DNA from: Kitasatospora sp. NBC_00458
GTDB lineage: Bacteria > Actinomycetota > Actinomycetes > Streptomycetales > Streptomycetaceae
Direction: 5' to 3'
DNA: 64,000 nucleotides
Assembly: GCF_036013975.1 (NCBI RefSeq)
Contig: NZ_CP107904.1
Coordinates: 6,225,001 to 6,289,000 of the forward strand
Position 1 is the first letter of the stretch. Each line of letters starts with the position of its first letter. The notes under the pieces were generated by a model. That model worked only from the letters and a program-made list of their open reading frames with translations. It was not told the origin of the DNA and searched no databases. This document shows, piece after piece, positions 6,970 through 16,598 of the stretch. A program made the translations under genes and the position numbers.

Positions 6970-9900
6970 ATGGCACTGGCGGGGGTGTGGCGTCGGCTCA
7001 GCCGGCACGGTCTGGTGCTGGCGGCCGTCGCCGTGAGCATCCTGGTGGCGACGGCGGTGCTGTCCGCGGTGGCCGGGCTGGCCCAGTCGGCCGCCACCGC
7101 CGGGGTGCGCCAGCGGATGGCCGCCGACGCCGGCCGCTCGGTCGAGGTGACCGCGCGCTGGTCGGCGCCGGGCCTGCCCGGGGCCGACCGCGCGGTGCAC
7201 TCGGCGCTGGTCCGGACGATGGGCGGCACCCCGTTCCGCACCGAGACCGCACAGCGCGGCCTCGGCACCGTCGACGTTCCACTGCCGCCCGCCGGGCGCC
7301 GCTGGGCCACCGAGACCGTCCTCCCCGTCCTCCCGGTGGTGCTGCCGGACCCCGGCCGCTTCGCCCGCCTGCGCAGCGGCGACTGGCCGGACGCGCCCGG
7401 GGCCGCCCCGGCCGTCGGCGACGGGCTGCGCGTCGCCCTCCCCGAGACCGCCGCCGACCGGCTCGGCCTGGACACCGGCGGCACCACGGTCATCCGCACG
7501 CCCGGCACCGGCGAACCGCTCACCCTCACCGTGACCGGCGTCTACCGGCAGGACCCGGACGCCGCCGCGTTCTGGACCGGGCTCGGCGGCGCCGAGGGCG
7601 CGAGCCAGACCCTCGTACCGGTCGACGGCGCCCGGCTGGCCGCGCTGCCCGGGTTCGACGGCCGCATGCTCGCCGTCTGGCTGGCCCTGCCCGACACCGG
7701 GCGGTCGAGCCTCGCCGAACTCGCCGCCCTGCGCGACCGGGTGGCCGCCTTCGCCCGCTCCGACACCGCCCGCTCGGTCTACCGCGGCGCCGAACCGGCC
7801 CTGGCCGACACCGCCGTGCGCAGCGGACTGCCCGCCGCCGTCGACGGCCAGGTGCTGCCGGTCCTGACGGCCAGGTCCGAGACCGCCGTCCCGCTCGCCC
7901 TGCTCGCCCTGCTCGCCGCGGTGGTCCTCGCCCTGACCGCCCGCCGGCTGGCCGACGCGGTCGCCGGCGAGCAGGCGCTCCGGAACGCCCGGGGGGCCGG
8001 CGCGGCGCGGCTGCTCGCGGCGGCGGCCGGCGAGTGGTCGCTCGTCGCGGTCCCGGCGGCGGCCGGCGGGCTGCTGCTGGCCGAGCCGCTGCTCGCCGTC
8101 GTGCTGCGCGCCCTCGGGGTGCCCGGTCTGACCGCGGGCGACAGCGGGACGGTCTGGTGGGCCGCAATCTTCGCGCTCCTGGTGCACGGCGCGGCGCTGC
8201 TGCTGCCGCTCTCCCGGCAGGCGGCGGACCCGGGCGCGCAGCGGGCGCTGCGGGCACGCAGCCCGCGCCGGCTGGGCCTGCAACGGGCCGGCGCGGACCT
8301 GGCGCTGCTCGCCCTGGCGGCCTTCGGCTTCTACCAGCTCCGCCACTACGAGGGGGTGGTGGTGAAGGGTGCCGGTGCCGGGTTCGACTCCTGGGTCGAC
8401 CCGACGCTGGTGCTGGCCCCGGTGGCCATGGCGGTGGCCGGCGCCGTCCTGCTGCTGCGGGTGCTGCCGGTGGTGGGGCGGCTGCTGGAGCGGGCGGCCG
8501 GCCGGGCCCGCGGGCTGGTCCTGCCGCTGGGCGCCTGGCGGCTGAGCCGCGACACCGGCCGCCAGTCCGTGCCGGTGCTGGTGACGCTGCTGGCGGTGGC
8601 GTGCAGCAGCCTGGCCGCGGGGGTGCTGGGCGCGCTGCCGACCAGTGACCGGGACCGGGCCGCCTACACGGTCGGCGCCGACCTGCGGCTTTCCGGGGTG
8701 TCCGGCGAGCCCGGGCAGCGGCACGCCGTACTGGCCGCGCTGCCGGGCGTCACGGAACTCACCCCGGTGGCCGAGCACACGGCCTTCGTGGGCACCACCG
8801 TGGTGCAGACGGTCGCCGTCGACACCACGGCGGCCTCCGCGGCGGGGCTTCCGCGCCTCCGGGCGGACCAGGCCGACCGCCCGGTCGCGGGGCTGCTGGC
8901 CCCGCTGACCGCCGTACCCGCCCAAGGGCTCGTACTGCCCGGCGGGCCGACCGCGCTGGAGGTGACCGTCCAGGCGGGCACCGACCTGCCCGTCCCGGCA
9001 CCCGGCCTGCTCCTGAAGCTCTGGATCCAGGACGCCGACGGGCTGACCGAGCAGCTCACCGTCCCGCTGACGGCCGACGGCCGCCCGCACGTCCTGCCCG
9101 TCCCGCTGGCCGGCGGCGACCGGCGGGCCGGTCCGCTGACGCTCAGTCGGCTCGGGGTGCACTTCCCCGGCACCACGGTCCTGCGCTCCACTCTCGACCT
9201 GCGCCTGCCGAAGATCACGGCCGTCGGCGCCGCGGGCGAGCGGACCGACCTCGCGCTCCCGCCGGGACAGGGGTGGGCCCGCTCCGGCAAGGTCCTCGCC
9301 GCCCCGTCCGCGCTCGACTGCCCCGGTACCGAGCACGGCCGCTCGGAGGAGAGCCCCCAACAGGCCGAGGCCTGCAGCTGGGAGAGCGGGGGGTCCGAGC
9401 TGCTGCACACCGTGATGCGCTCCCACGAGCCGGAGAACCCCCTCGACCCGCTGGGCGCGGACGCCGTCCTCGCGGTGCAGCCCGTGACGGACGGCGCGCC
9501 CGCACTGCGCACCCTGCCGGGGGGCTCCCTGGTGCCGACGCCGCCCGCGCTGCCCGCGATCGCCGACCGCGCGCTGCTCGACGCGGTGAACGCCAGGGTC
9601 GGCGACACCGTTCCGCTGAACTGGGAGCGGGACGGGCGGAGCACCCAGAAGGTCGTGATCACCGGGGAGGTCGACGTGCTGCCCGGCTACGGCCGCGGCC
9701 AGGGCCACCTGCTGCTGGACGTGCGCACGCTCGCCGCCAACCGCACGCTCGCCGGGGCCGCCCCGCCGGTCGCCGCCCACTGGTGGCTGGCGAGTACGGA
9801 CCCGGCGGCCACCTGGGCCGCCGTCGACGGCCGCGGCGAGTTCGGCCGGCCGCAGAGCGCCCTGAGGGTCGCCGCGGGTCTGGCGGACGACCCGTTCCGG

Positions 9901-10332
9901 GGCGGACTGCGCTGCGCCTGGCTGCTGGTCCTGCTCACCGCACCGCTCTTCGCGGTGACCGTGCTGGCCCTGCACGCGGTGAGCTCGGTCCGCTCCCGTC
10001 AGCGGGAGTTCGCGCTGCTCCGCGCGCTGGGGGTGCGGCGTGCCGAGCTGACGGCGCTGCTGCGCGCCGAACAGGTGGCGGTGACGGTGCTGCCGGTGCT
10101 GTTCGGAGGGCTGTTGGGCCTGCTGCTCGCGGCCCTGCTGCTGGCGCTCACCGTGCTGGACGACTACGCGGGCCCGGTCTTCCCGGCCCTGGTCGTCGAC
10201 CCGGGCCGGTCCGCCGCCGTGCTGACGGCACTGGCCGGGGGTCTGCTGCTGACCCTCGCCGTGCTGGTGCTCACCCGGCTGCTGGCCCGGGTCGACCTGG
10301 TCCGGGCCCTGCGTGCGGGGGAGGACGGATGA
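6970..10332 (+). CDS. ABC exporter permease, FtsX/MacB type (first)
   Basis: Encodes 1120 residues. One N-terminal membrane segment (LVLAAVAVSILVATAVLSAVAGLA) is followed by a ~260-residue extracytoplasmic domain, a block of FtsX-type membrane helices from about residue 300 to 560, a second large external domain (about 570-970) and three C-terminal helices carrying the FtsX pattern SSVRSRQREFALLRALGVRRAELTALL. This is the two-FtsX-unit architecture of actinomycete lipoprotein/antimicrobial-peptide-type exporters. Start ATG 6970 follows GGGGAGCAGGGG. It is first in an operon with a second giant permease (10538) and an ATPase (13384), which together should form one transporter. Cargo unknown. 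Confidence 0.88.
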   Translation: MALAGVWRRLSRHGLVLAAVAVSILVATAVLSAVAGLAQSAATAGVRQRMAADAGRSVEVTARWSAPGLPGADRAVHSALVRTMGGTPFRTETAQRGLGTVDVPLPPAGRRWATETVLPVLPVVLPDPGRFARLRSGDWPDAPGAAPAVGDGLRVALPETAADRLGLDTGGTTVIRTPGTGEPLTLTVTGVYRQDPDAAAFWTGLGGAEGASQTLVPVDGARLAALPGFDGRMLAVWLALPDTGRSSLAELAALRDRVAAFARSDTARSVYRGAEPALADTAVRSGLPAAVDGQVLPVLTARSETAVPLALLALLAAVVLALTARRLADAVAGEQALRNARGAGAARLLAAAAGEWSLVAVPAAAGGLLLAEPLLAVVLRALGVPGLTAGDSGTVWWAAIFALLVHGAALLLPLSRQAADPGAQRALRARSPRRLGLQRAGADLALLALAAFGFYQLRHYEGVVVKGAGAGFDSWVDPTLVLAPVAMAVAGAVLLLRVLPVVGRLLERAAGRARGLVLPLGAWRLSRDTGRQSVPVLVTLLAVACSSLAAGVLGALPTSDRDRAAYTVGADLRLSGVSGEPGQRHAVLAALPGVTELTPVAEHTAFVGTTVVQTVAVDTTAASAAGLPRLRADQADRPVAGLLAPLTAVPAQGLVLPGGPTALEVTVQAGTDLPVPAPGLLLKLWIQDADGLTEQLTVPLTADGRPHVLPVPLAGGDRRAGPLTLSRLGVHFPGTTVLRSTLDLRLPKITAVGAAGERTDLALPPGQGWARSGKVLAAPSALDCPGTEHGRSEESPQQAEACSWESGGSELLHTVMRSHEPENPLDPLGADAVLAVQPVTDGAPALRTLPGGSLVPTPPALPAIADRALLDAVNARVGDTVPLNWERDGRSTQKVVITGEVDVLPGYGRGQGHLLLDVRTLAANRTLAGAAPPVAAHWWLASTDPAATWAAVDGRGEFGRPQSALRVAAGLADDPFRGGLRCAWLLVLLTAPLFAVTVLALHAVSSVRSRQREFALLRALGVRRAELTALLRAEQVAVTVLPVLFGGLLGLLLAALLLALTVLDDYAGPVFPALVVDPGRSAAVLTALAGGLLLTLAVLVLTRLLARVDLVRALRAGEDG

Positions 10333-10544
10333 GCCCGGTGGCGGGCGTGCGGCGCCCGGACGGAGAGCGACCGGGCGGCGGGCGTACGGATGACCGCCGC
10401 TCGGGCGGCCGGCGTACGGATGACCGGCGCACGGGCGACCGGCTTTCGGATGACCGGTGTTCGGGCGACCGGCGACGGCGCGCGGACCGGCCCGGCGGAG
10501 TGCGCGAGGACGGACGCTTCGACGGGGGGAGCCCCACATGCTGA
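10329..10544 (+). CDS. possible small Arg/Asp-rich repeat protein (doubtful)
   Basis: An ATG at 10329 overlaps the permease stop by 4 bases (ATGA) and opens 71 codons that end just inside the next permease gene. The product is extremely hydrophilic and repeats in blocks of five residues (TDDRR, SGGRR, TDDRR, TGDRL, SDDRC, SGDRR) because of a 15-bp DNA repeat at about 10375-10475. Translational coupling is possible, but the same repeat is open in all frames and no family is recognised, so this may be only a spacer. Confidence 0.25.
   Translation: MSPVAGVRRPDGERPGGGRTDDRRSGGRRTDDRRTGDRLSDDRCSGDRRRRADRPGGVREDGRFDGGSPTC
10375..10475. repeat. degenerate 15-bp tandem repeat between permease genes
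   Basis: Six to seven imperfect units of a 15-bp element around CGTACGGATGACCGG / CGGGCGACCGG fill the gap between the two permease genes. Divergence between units suggests an old repeat or selection for the encoded pentapeptide pattern. Confidence 0.6.
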
Positions 10545-13387
10545 CACTGCGCCTGATCCGGCGCGAGGCGCGGATCGCCTGGCCGGTCTCGGCCGTGCTC
10601 GCGCTGCTCACCGTGCTGCTCACGGCGATCCCGCTGGCCTGGCCGCCGCAGTTCGACCGGCAGGCGGCCGATACGCTCGCCGACCGGGTGGAGCGCGCCC
10701 AGCGGTACGCGCCACTGGTTTCCGCCAGCACCACCACCGTTCCCCTGGACGGGCTCGCACCGTCGGACGCCGGCTCGCTCGACCGGGAGCTGGACGGGCT
10801 CGGCGAGCGGGTGCGCACGGCGGCCGGTCCGCGACTGGCCGCCGTGCTCGGCAGGCCGCAGGCCCGCGTCACCACCCAGGGCGTGCGTGCGAGCGGCCCC
10901 GGGGTACCGATGCCGTTCGGCAAGGAGCCGGGGTTCGGCCTCGTCCACGCGCAGCCCGACAGCCGGGGCGGGACGGTCGAGTACCTCCAGGGCCGCGAAC
11001 CCCGGCAGCCCGAGGCCGACCTCCGCCTCCCGTCCGCCGAGGCGGGCCCGATCGAGGTGGCGGTGTCCGAAGCGACGCGCGCCAGACTGGAACTGACGCT
11101 CGATCAGCGATTCACGGTGTCGAGCCGCGGCGTGTCCGCCCCGGTGGTCCTGGTCGGGATCTTCCGGACCGACCGCGGCGCGTCCCGGCTCTGGCAGCGG
11201 TCCCCGATGCTGGTCGCCCCGTGGACCGTGTCGACCAACGCCGGCCAGGAACTCCACGGCCAGATGCTGACCAGCTCCGGCGGGATCGAGATGATCGCGG
11301 CGCAGGGTCTCGCGGTCGGTGTGGCCTGGGAGCTGCCGGTGGCCACCGACCGCTCCGGGCCCGCCGCCACACCGGACGGGCTCGCCGGACTGCAGTCCGC
11401 CCTGAGGGAGCTGCGCGTCGCCGGGCCGGAGAAGCTGTGCGGGTTCGGCGTCGGGGACTCCTGCATGCTGGCCGGCCAGATCGTGCCCTCGGTCAACGTC
11501 GCCGAGCGGCTCGGCCCGGAGCTGGACGGCTTCGCGGCCCAGCGTCAGCGCATCGAGCAACTGCAGAGCTTCGCGCTCGCCGGGCTGCTCGCCATGGTGG
11601 TGGCCACCGCGGTCGCCGCCGCCCGGCTCGGCACCCGCCGCCGGGCCGGCGCCTTCGCGCTCCAACTCTCCCGCGGCGCCGGGCTGCTCGGGATCGCGGG
11701 CCGCCTGTTGGCGGAGGCCGCGGTGGCGGTCGGCGCCGGGGCCGCGGTGGGCTGGGCGCTCGGCCGCGCGCTCGCGCCGAGGGGCGCCGAACTCGGCTCG
11801 CCGGTGCCCGTCCTGGTCGCCGCCCTGCTGGTCTGGTGCGCGCCGGCCGCCGTGCTGCTGGTGTCGGCCGGGCGGAGCCGACCCGTGCCGCGCTCGCGCC
11901 GGATCGTCCTGGAGGCCCTGGTGCTGCTGTCGGCCGTCGGCGGGCTGGTCGCGCTGCGGGCCCGCGGCGCCTACGCGGGCACCGGCATCGACCCCCAACT
12001 CGCCGCCGCGCCGGTCCTCCTGGCGCTGGTCACGGTCGGGGTCCTGCTCCGCCTGCTGCCCCCGCTGGTGCGCCGGGCGGCCCGTTCGGCGCGGCGCTCG
12101 CGCGGCCTGGTCCCGCTGGTGGCGCTCGCCAGGGCCGGGGCGCAGAGCGGCGCGGCCGCGCTCTCCCTGCTGGTCCTGGTGCTGGCCCTGGGCTACGGCG
12201 TCTACGGGGGACTGATACCGCGCACCCTCGCGGACGGCCAGGCGCAGCTCGCCGACTGGCGCACCGGCGGGGCGTCGGTGGCCCTGGTCGGGCCGACGGA
12301 CCGGCTCGCCGGCGACCTGCCGCCGGTCCCCGTCGCGGGGCGGCAGGTCACCGTCACCGGCGCGCGCGGGGAGATCGTCGCGCAGGACGACGGCACCGCC
12401 TTCCCCGGCGCCCGGTTCGTCGGGCTGGACGCCGCCGCCCTGGGCGCCGCCGACCCGTCCTCCCCGGTGGCCCGCGCCCTGCTGGCCGCCGACGGCGCCG
12501 ACGCTCCGGTCGGGCGGAGCGGCGCCGCCGGCGACGTGCCCGTGCTCACCGCCCTGGCGGACCCGGCGCTCGCCGCCCGGTTCCCCGGCGGCACCTTCGA
12601 GCTGTCCGCGCTCGGCACCGGCCGCGCCCTGGTCCACGTGGTCGGCGGCCTGCCCGAGGAGGCGCTGCGCGACCCGGTGCTCGGGCCGGTGCTCGGCGAC
12701 GGGCCGGTGCTCGGTGACGGGCCGGGCTCCGGGGCGCTGCTGGTGTTCACCGGCCCGTCCGCGCTGCGCCTGCCCGCCCAGGCCAACCACCCCTCCGCCC
12801 TCCTGCTCTACCCGCCCGCCGGCGGACCGGATCCGGACCCCGCCGAGGTGCGTACCGCCGCCGTCGCGCAGCTCGCCCCGACCGGGAAGTTCGGGCAGCA
12901 GGTCGAGTTCCGGTCCCGGAGCGGCGAGCTCGAAGCGCTCCGCACGGACGGGCTGGCGCGCACGGCCCGGGTCGCCTTCCAGGTCACCACCGTGCTCGGC
13001 CTGCTGCTCGCACTCGGCACGTTCGCCCTGGACCTGCTGCTCAGCGCCACCGAACGCGCCCGTACGACGTCCTACCTGCGCACCCTGGGGATCGGCAGCC
13101 GGGCGGTGCTCGGTCTGCAACTGCTCCAACTGGTGCCGCTGCTGCTGGCGGCGGCGGTCGGCGGCACCGCGCTCGGTCTGCTGCTGCCCGTCGCGCTCGG
13201 CTCCGGCCTGCGGCTGGGGGCGGTCACCGGCGGGCCGTTCGAGCCCGCCACGCACATCGACTGGACGACCACCGCGGCGCTCGGCGTCGCACTGGTGGCG
13301 CTGATGACGGCGGCCGCCGTCCTGGAGGCGGCGATCAGCCGCCGCCGCGGACTCGGCGCCGTGCTACGACTGGGGGAGGCATTGTGA
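10538..13387 (+). CDS. ABC exporter permease, FtsX/MacB type (second)
   Basis: Encodes 949 residues. Residues about 11-34 (AWPVSAVLALLTVLLTAIPLAW) form the first membrane helix, then a ~300-residue external domain, a central group of helices (about 350-580, including GLLAMVVATAVAAARLGTRRRAGAFALQLSRGAG, an FtsX signature), a second external domain and C-terminal helices (about 830-940). It is paralogous in layout to the permease at 6970 and is its probable heterodimer partner. ATG 10538 is preceded by GGGGGGAG. It ends in a GTGA overlap with the ATPase gene, indicating translational coupling. Confidence 0.88.
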   Translation: MLTLRLIRREARIAWPVSAVLALLTVLLTAIPLAWPPQFDRQAADTLADRVERAQRYAPLVSASTTTVPLDGLAPSDAGSLDRELDGLGERVRTAAGPRLAAVLGRPQARVTTQGVRASGPGVPMPFGKEPGFGLVHAQPDSRGGTVEYLQGREPRQPEADLRLPSAEAGPIEVAVSEATRARLELTLDQRFTVSSRGVSAPVVLVGIFRTDRGASRLWQRSPMLVAPWTVSTNAGQELHGQMLTSSGGIEMIAAQGLAVGVAWELPVATDRSGPAATPDGLAGLQSALRELRVAGPEKLCGFGVGDSCMLAGQIVPSVNVAERLGPELDGFAAQRQRIEQLQSFALAGLLAMVVATAVAAARLGTRRRAGAFALQLSRGAGLLGIAGRLLAEAAVAVGAGAAVGWALGRALAPRGAELGSPVPVLVAALLVWCAPAAVLLVSAGRSRPVPRSRRIVLEALVLLSAVGGLVALRARGAYAGTGIDPQLAAAPVLLALVTVGVLLRLLPPLVRRAARSARRSRGLVPLVALARAGAQSGAAALSLLVLVLALGYGVYGGLIPRTLADGQAQLADWRTGGASVALVGPTDRLAGDLPPVPVAGRQVTVTGARGEIVAQDDGTAFPGARFVGLDAAALGAADPSSPVARALLAADGADAPVGRSGAAGDVPVLTALADPALAARFPGGTFELSALGTGRALVHVVGGLPEEALRDPVLGPVLGDGPVLGDGPGSGALLVFTGPSALRLPAQANHPSALLLYPPAGGPDPDPAEVRTAAVAQLAPTGKFGQQVEFRSRSGELEALRTDGLARTARVAFQVTTVLGLLLALGTFALDLLLSATERARTTSYLRTLGIGSRAVLGLQLLQLVPLLLAAAVGGTALGLLLPVALGSGLRLGAVTGGPFEPATHIDWTTTAALGVALVALMTAAAVLEAAISRRRGLGAVLRLGEAL

Positions 13388-14376
13388 CCGTCCGGCCGAC
13401 CGGCGGGCCCGCGTCCGGGACCGACCGATCCGCGTCCGGGGCCGACCGGCCCATGGTGGTGTGCGAGAGCCTGGTGCGGATCTTCCGCACCGGCACCCGC
13501 GCCCGTGACGGGGTCGAGGTCCAGGCCCTCCAGGGGCTCGACCTGACCGTGCGGGAGGGCGAGATGACGGCCCTGGTCGGCGCGTCCGGCTCCGGCAAGT
13601 CCACCCTGCTCGGCATCCTGGCCGGCCAGGACGCCCCCAGCGCCGGTACCGCCGAGGTGGCCGGCACGGACCTGGGCACGCTCAAGCGGCGCGAGCGGAC
13701 CGCCTACCGGCGCCGGACCGTCGGGGTGATCCAGCAGCAGACCGCGCGCAACCTGCTGCCCTACCTGACGGCCCGCGAGAACGTGCAGCTGCCGATGGGC
13801 TACGTCGGCGTGCCGCGCGGCCGGCGCGCCGCCCGGGCGATGGAACTGCTCGACCTGATGGGTATCGCCCGGGCCGCCGACCGCACCCCGGCCGGGCTCT
13901 CCGGCGGTGAGCAGCAGCGGGTGGCGATCGCCATCGCGCTGGCCAACGAGCCGCGGCTGCTGCTCGCCGACGAGCCCACCGGCGAGCTGGACACCGCCAC
14001 CTCGGAGGAGATCTTCGGGGCCCTGCGCACCGCCAACAGCGAGCTGGGCACCACCGTGCTGATCGTCACGCACGACGCCCTGGTGGCCGACCAGGTCAGC
14101 CGCACGGTGCGGATCCGCGACGGGCGCACCTCCACCGAGGTGCTGCGCCACACGGAGGCCACCGGCGCGGAGGGCGCGCTCACCGCGCAGGAGTACACGG
14201 TGCTGGACCGGGTCGGCCGGCTCCAGCTGCCGCGCGAGTTCACCGAGTCGCTGGGGCTGGCGGACCGGGTGCGGCTGGTCCTGGAGCGCGATCACATCAC
14301 CGTGTGGCCCGACCACGACCGTCCGGCGGGTGCGGGTGCGGGTGCGGGTGCGGGTGGGGCTGATGCCGAGCGGTGA
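13384..14376 (+). CDS. ABC exporter ATPase with AbrB-like C-terminal tail
   Basis: Encodes 330 residues from GTG 13384. Walker A is GASGSGKST, the signature LSGGEQQR, Walker B LLLADEPT, and the H-loop His lies in IVTHD, so the NBD is intact and of the MacB/LolD class that pairs with FtsX permeases. Beyond residue ~265 an extra segment, DRVGRLQLPREFTESLGL followed by DRVRLVLERDHITVWP, matches the swapped-hairpin AbrB/SpoVT/MazE pattern (GRLxLP...LGLxDxVxLxxxxDxIxVxP). It is followed by a run of GAGAGAG residues from a GCGGGT repeat. The tail may mediate dimer contacts or DNA/RNA binding (inference). Confidence 0.9.
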   Translation: MTVRPTGGPASGTDRSASGADRPMVVCESLVRIFRTGTRARDGVEVQALQGLDLTVREGEMTALVGASGSGKSTLLGILAGQDAPSAGTAEVAGTDLGTLKRRERTAYRRRTVGVIQQQTARNLLPYLTARENVQLPMGYVGVPRGRRAARAMELLDLMGIARAADRTPAGLSGGEQQRVAIAIALANEPRLLLADEPTGELDTATSEEIFGALRTANSELGTTVLIVTHDALVADQVSRTVRIRDGRTSTEVLRHTEATGAEGALTAQEYTVLDRVGRLQLPREFTESLGLADRVRLVLERDHITVWPDHDRPAGAGAGAGAGGADAER

Positions 14377-14402
14377 GGGTGGCGGCGTCCGGCCGCCCCG
14401 GA

Positions 14403-14428
14403 GTCACCCGCCGGAGCCGGGTGGTGAC
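14403..14428 (+). terminator. terminator-like hairpin after exporter operon
   Basis: GTCACCCG (14403-14410) pairs with CGGGTGGTGAC (14418-14428, one bulge) 26 bases after the ATPase stop. No U-run, as usual in this GC range. The remainder of 14429-14655 holds no recognised element other than the ribosome site of the next gene. Confidence 0.5.
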
Positions 14429-14655
14429 ACGGCGTCGCCGTAGTCGCCCGGGTGCGGAGCGTGGCCGAGGGGGTGTCACGGCCGCTCCCGGCTCGGCCAT
14501 CTGACCCTCCGCCCTATCTGGACGCCGGTCGAGGGTTGTGGTACCGCCCGGACGGCGAGACGATGAAGGAAGGATTTCCAGAGGCCCGACAGCCACCCCA
14601 GCCGTCCTCAACCAGTCGCACCCGTGCGCTGGTTCGCAGATGGGAGGATCTCCTC

Positions 14656-15717
14656 ATGGCTGGTGGAAAGAGAGCGGCGGCCTACCCGGCGTCGCAGCTC
14701 TGTTCTGTGAAACCGTCCGCCCCACGAGTTCCCCGGTTAGGCCTGGCCCCGGATCGGGCCGGCGCAATACTCCAGACGAGGAGCAAGTGGCTGAACGGCA
14801 CCGTTCTGCACTACTGCTTCCTCGACCAAGGCGGCCCCGACCGCCCGCCCGGCCAGGCCGACGCCGTCCGCAGTGCCATCCAGGAGTGGGAGGACCTGGG
14901 TATCGGCCTGGACTTCCGAGAGGTCGCCGACCGTTCGGAGGCCGAGGTCCGCATCAGTTTCAAGGGGGACAAGTCCGAGTCCGCCGTCGGCCGGGGGGTG
15001 TTGCAGATCAGTCGGCAGGCGCCCACCACCAGCTACGGCTGGGACCTCACCGACGAGTCGGGCCGCTCCACGGCGCTGCACGAACTCGGGCACGTCCTGG
15101 GCTTCGAGCACGAGCACCAGAACCCGAACGCCGGCATCACCTGGGACAAAGAGGTGGTCATCGAGGCCCTCGCCCAGCCCCCCAACGAGTGGGACCGGGC
15201 CACGACCATCTTCAACATCATCCGCAAGCTGGACCCGTCCGAAGTCACCGGTTCGCCCTTCGACAAGGACTCGGTCATGGAGTACCCCATCCAGCCCGGA
15301 TGGATCCTCCGCCCCAAGCGGCTCCGTCTGGACGGCATCCCCGAGCCGTTGTCGCTCTCGGCGACGGACAAGGAGGAAGTCCTGAGGTGGTACCCGACGC
15401 TGGTGGCCCGGCCCCACGCGCTGCAGCCGCGCGTGTCCGCGCTGTTGCCCACGGGGGTCGGTGATCAGGCCGACTTCGAGATCACGCCGGCCGAGACCCG
15501 CAAGTACGCGATCGCCACCTTCGGGGACGCCGACGTGGTGATGGCCCTGTTCGAGCGGATCAACGGCGAGCTGAGGTACGTCACGGCCGAGGACGACAGC
15601 GGCGAGGACCGCAACGGCCGCCTGGACGTCAAGCTCTTCAAGGGGCGCAGCTACGTGCTCCGGGCGCGGATCTACTCGGTCTGGGGCGCCGGTGAGGCGT
15701 CGTTGATGCACTGGTGA
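14656..15717 (+). CDS. astacin/matrixin-like zinc metalloprotease
   Basis: Encodes 353 residues from ATG 14656, chosen because GGGAGG lies 8 bases upstream; the frame extends further upstream. The zinc site HELGHVLGFEH (His142, Glu143, His146, His152) and a downstream Met-turn SVMEYP (Met208) place it among metzincins close to astacin (M12A); the LHYCFLDQGGPD and AIQEWEDLGIGLDFREV stretches fit the family's N-terminal subdomain. The C-terminal ~110 residues (from about 245) resemble a beta-sandwich pre-peptidase-type domain. No signal peptide is evident with this start, odd for a probably secreted enzyme; an upstream start (14563) would not add one. Confidence 0.85.
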   Translation: MAGGKRAAAYPASQLCSVKPSAPRVPRLGLAPDRAGAILQTRSKWLNGTVLHYCFLDQGGPDRPPGQADAVRSAIQEWEDLGIGLDFREVADRSEAEVRISFKGDKSESAVGRGVLQISRQAPTTSYGWDLTDESGRSTALHELGHVLGFEHEHQNPNAGITWDKEVVIEALAQPPNEWDRATTIFNIIRKLDPSEVTGSPFDKDSVMEYPIQPGWILRPKRLRLDGIPEPLSLSATDKEEVLRWYPTLVARPHALQPRVSALLPTGVGDQADFEITPAETRKYAIATFGDADVVMALFERINGELRYVTAEDDSGEDRNGRLDVKLFKGRSYVLRARIYSVWGAGEASLMHW

Positions 15718-15898
15718 CATCCGCGCTGACGTCCCGTGGGCGTCCGTGGTTCACGTCCGTGGTTCACGTCCGTGTCACGTTCGCGGTGGCGTCGGCTCCC
15801 GCCCGGGGGCGGCGCGGGCCCGCTGCGGCTTCGCAGGAGCCCACGCCGTCCCCGGTCGGTGTGCGGCGGTGTGCGGCGGTGCGTGCGCGGTGCGGGGG

Positions 15899-16477
15899 TC
15901 AGCGGTCGAGAGCGGCGAGGACGGAGTCGAGGTCGGGCGCGCCGCGGCGGGGGCGGTTGTGGGGGAGCCGTCCGAGGACGGCGCCCATGGCGCAGGTGTC
16001 GGTGACGGCCGCGAAGGCGAGTCCCGCGCCGACCGCTGCGGCGAGCCAGCGGGCGCCGGGGAGGACGAGGTCGGCGAGGACGCCGAGGAGGACCAGGGAG
16101 CCGGCCGCGAGGCGGACCTGGCGCTCCATGCCCCAGACGGCCCGGGCGCCCGCGACGCGGTCGAGGGGGTGGCCGCTCCCGGCCCAGGCGGAGGTGCCGC
16201 CCGTGAGGCTGCGCGCGGCGACCCCGGCGGCGGCGAGCGTCCCGCACGCGGTCCGCGAGCGGTTGCCGGTCGCGCAGACGACGGCGAGTCCGCCGCGTCC
16301 GGCCGCCCTGCGCAGGGCGGGGACGGCGTCGTCGAGCCGGTCGAGCGGGATGTTGTGGGCGCCGGGGATGTGCCCGGCGGCGTACTCGCCGGGGGAGCGG
16401 ACGTCGATGACGGTGAGCCGCTGGAGCCGGGGGAGGAGCTGCTCGACGGTCAGGGGTGCGGTCGTGGGCGTGGTCAT
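15899..16477 (-). CDS. rhodanese with C-terminal DUF2892-type membrane hairpin
   Basis: Encodes 192 residues, laid out like E. coli YgaP. Residues 8-100 are a rhodanese domain (VIDVRSPGEYAAGHIPGAHNIPL) with catalytic Cys68 in CATGNRS, which carries a persulfide. Residues about 115-157 form two membrane helices (RLAAGSLVLLGVLADLVLPGARWLAAAVGAGLAFAAV), placing the enzyme on the cytoplasmic face of the membrane. AAGGA precedes ATG 16477. It is downstream of the TauE exporter gene in a leftward transcription unit that diverges from the CstB-like gene, so it belongs to the persulfide/thiosulfate detoxification locus. Confidence 0.88.
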   Translation of the reverse strand: MTTPTTAPLTVEQLLPRLQRLTVIDVRSPGEYAAGHIPGAHNIPLDRLDDAVPALRRAAGRGGLAVVCATGNRSRTACGTLAAAGVAARSLTGGTSAWAGSGHPLDRVAGARAVWGMERQVRLAAGSLVLLGVLADLVLPGARWLAAAVGAGLAFAAVTDTCAMGAVLGRLPHNRPRRGAPDLDSVLAALDR

Positions 16478-16598
16478 GGGGTGGGTCCTTCCTGCGGGGG
16501 TGCGGGGGTGCGGGGGAGTGGGGGAGTGGGGGCGGGTCCGGTCGGGGTGGTGACCGGGTGGGGGTCGGGTGGTGGCCGGGTGGGGGCGCCGGTCGCCG

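Noticed and set aside
5308..10923. Minus-strand open frame of 1871 codons antisense to the lipase and exporter genes
   Set aside because: It is a GC-skew shadow; composition is Arg/Gly/Gln-rich without domains, and known families lie on the opposite strand or in a different frame.
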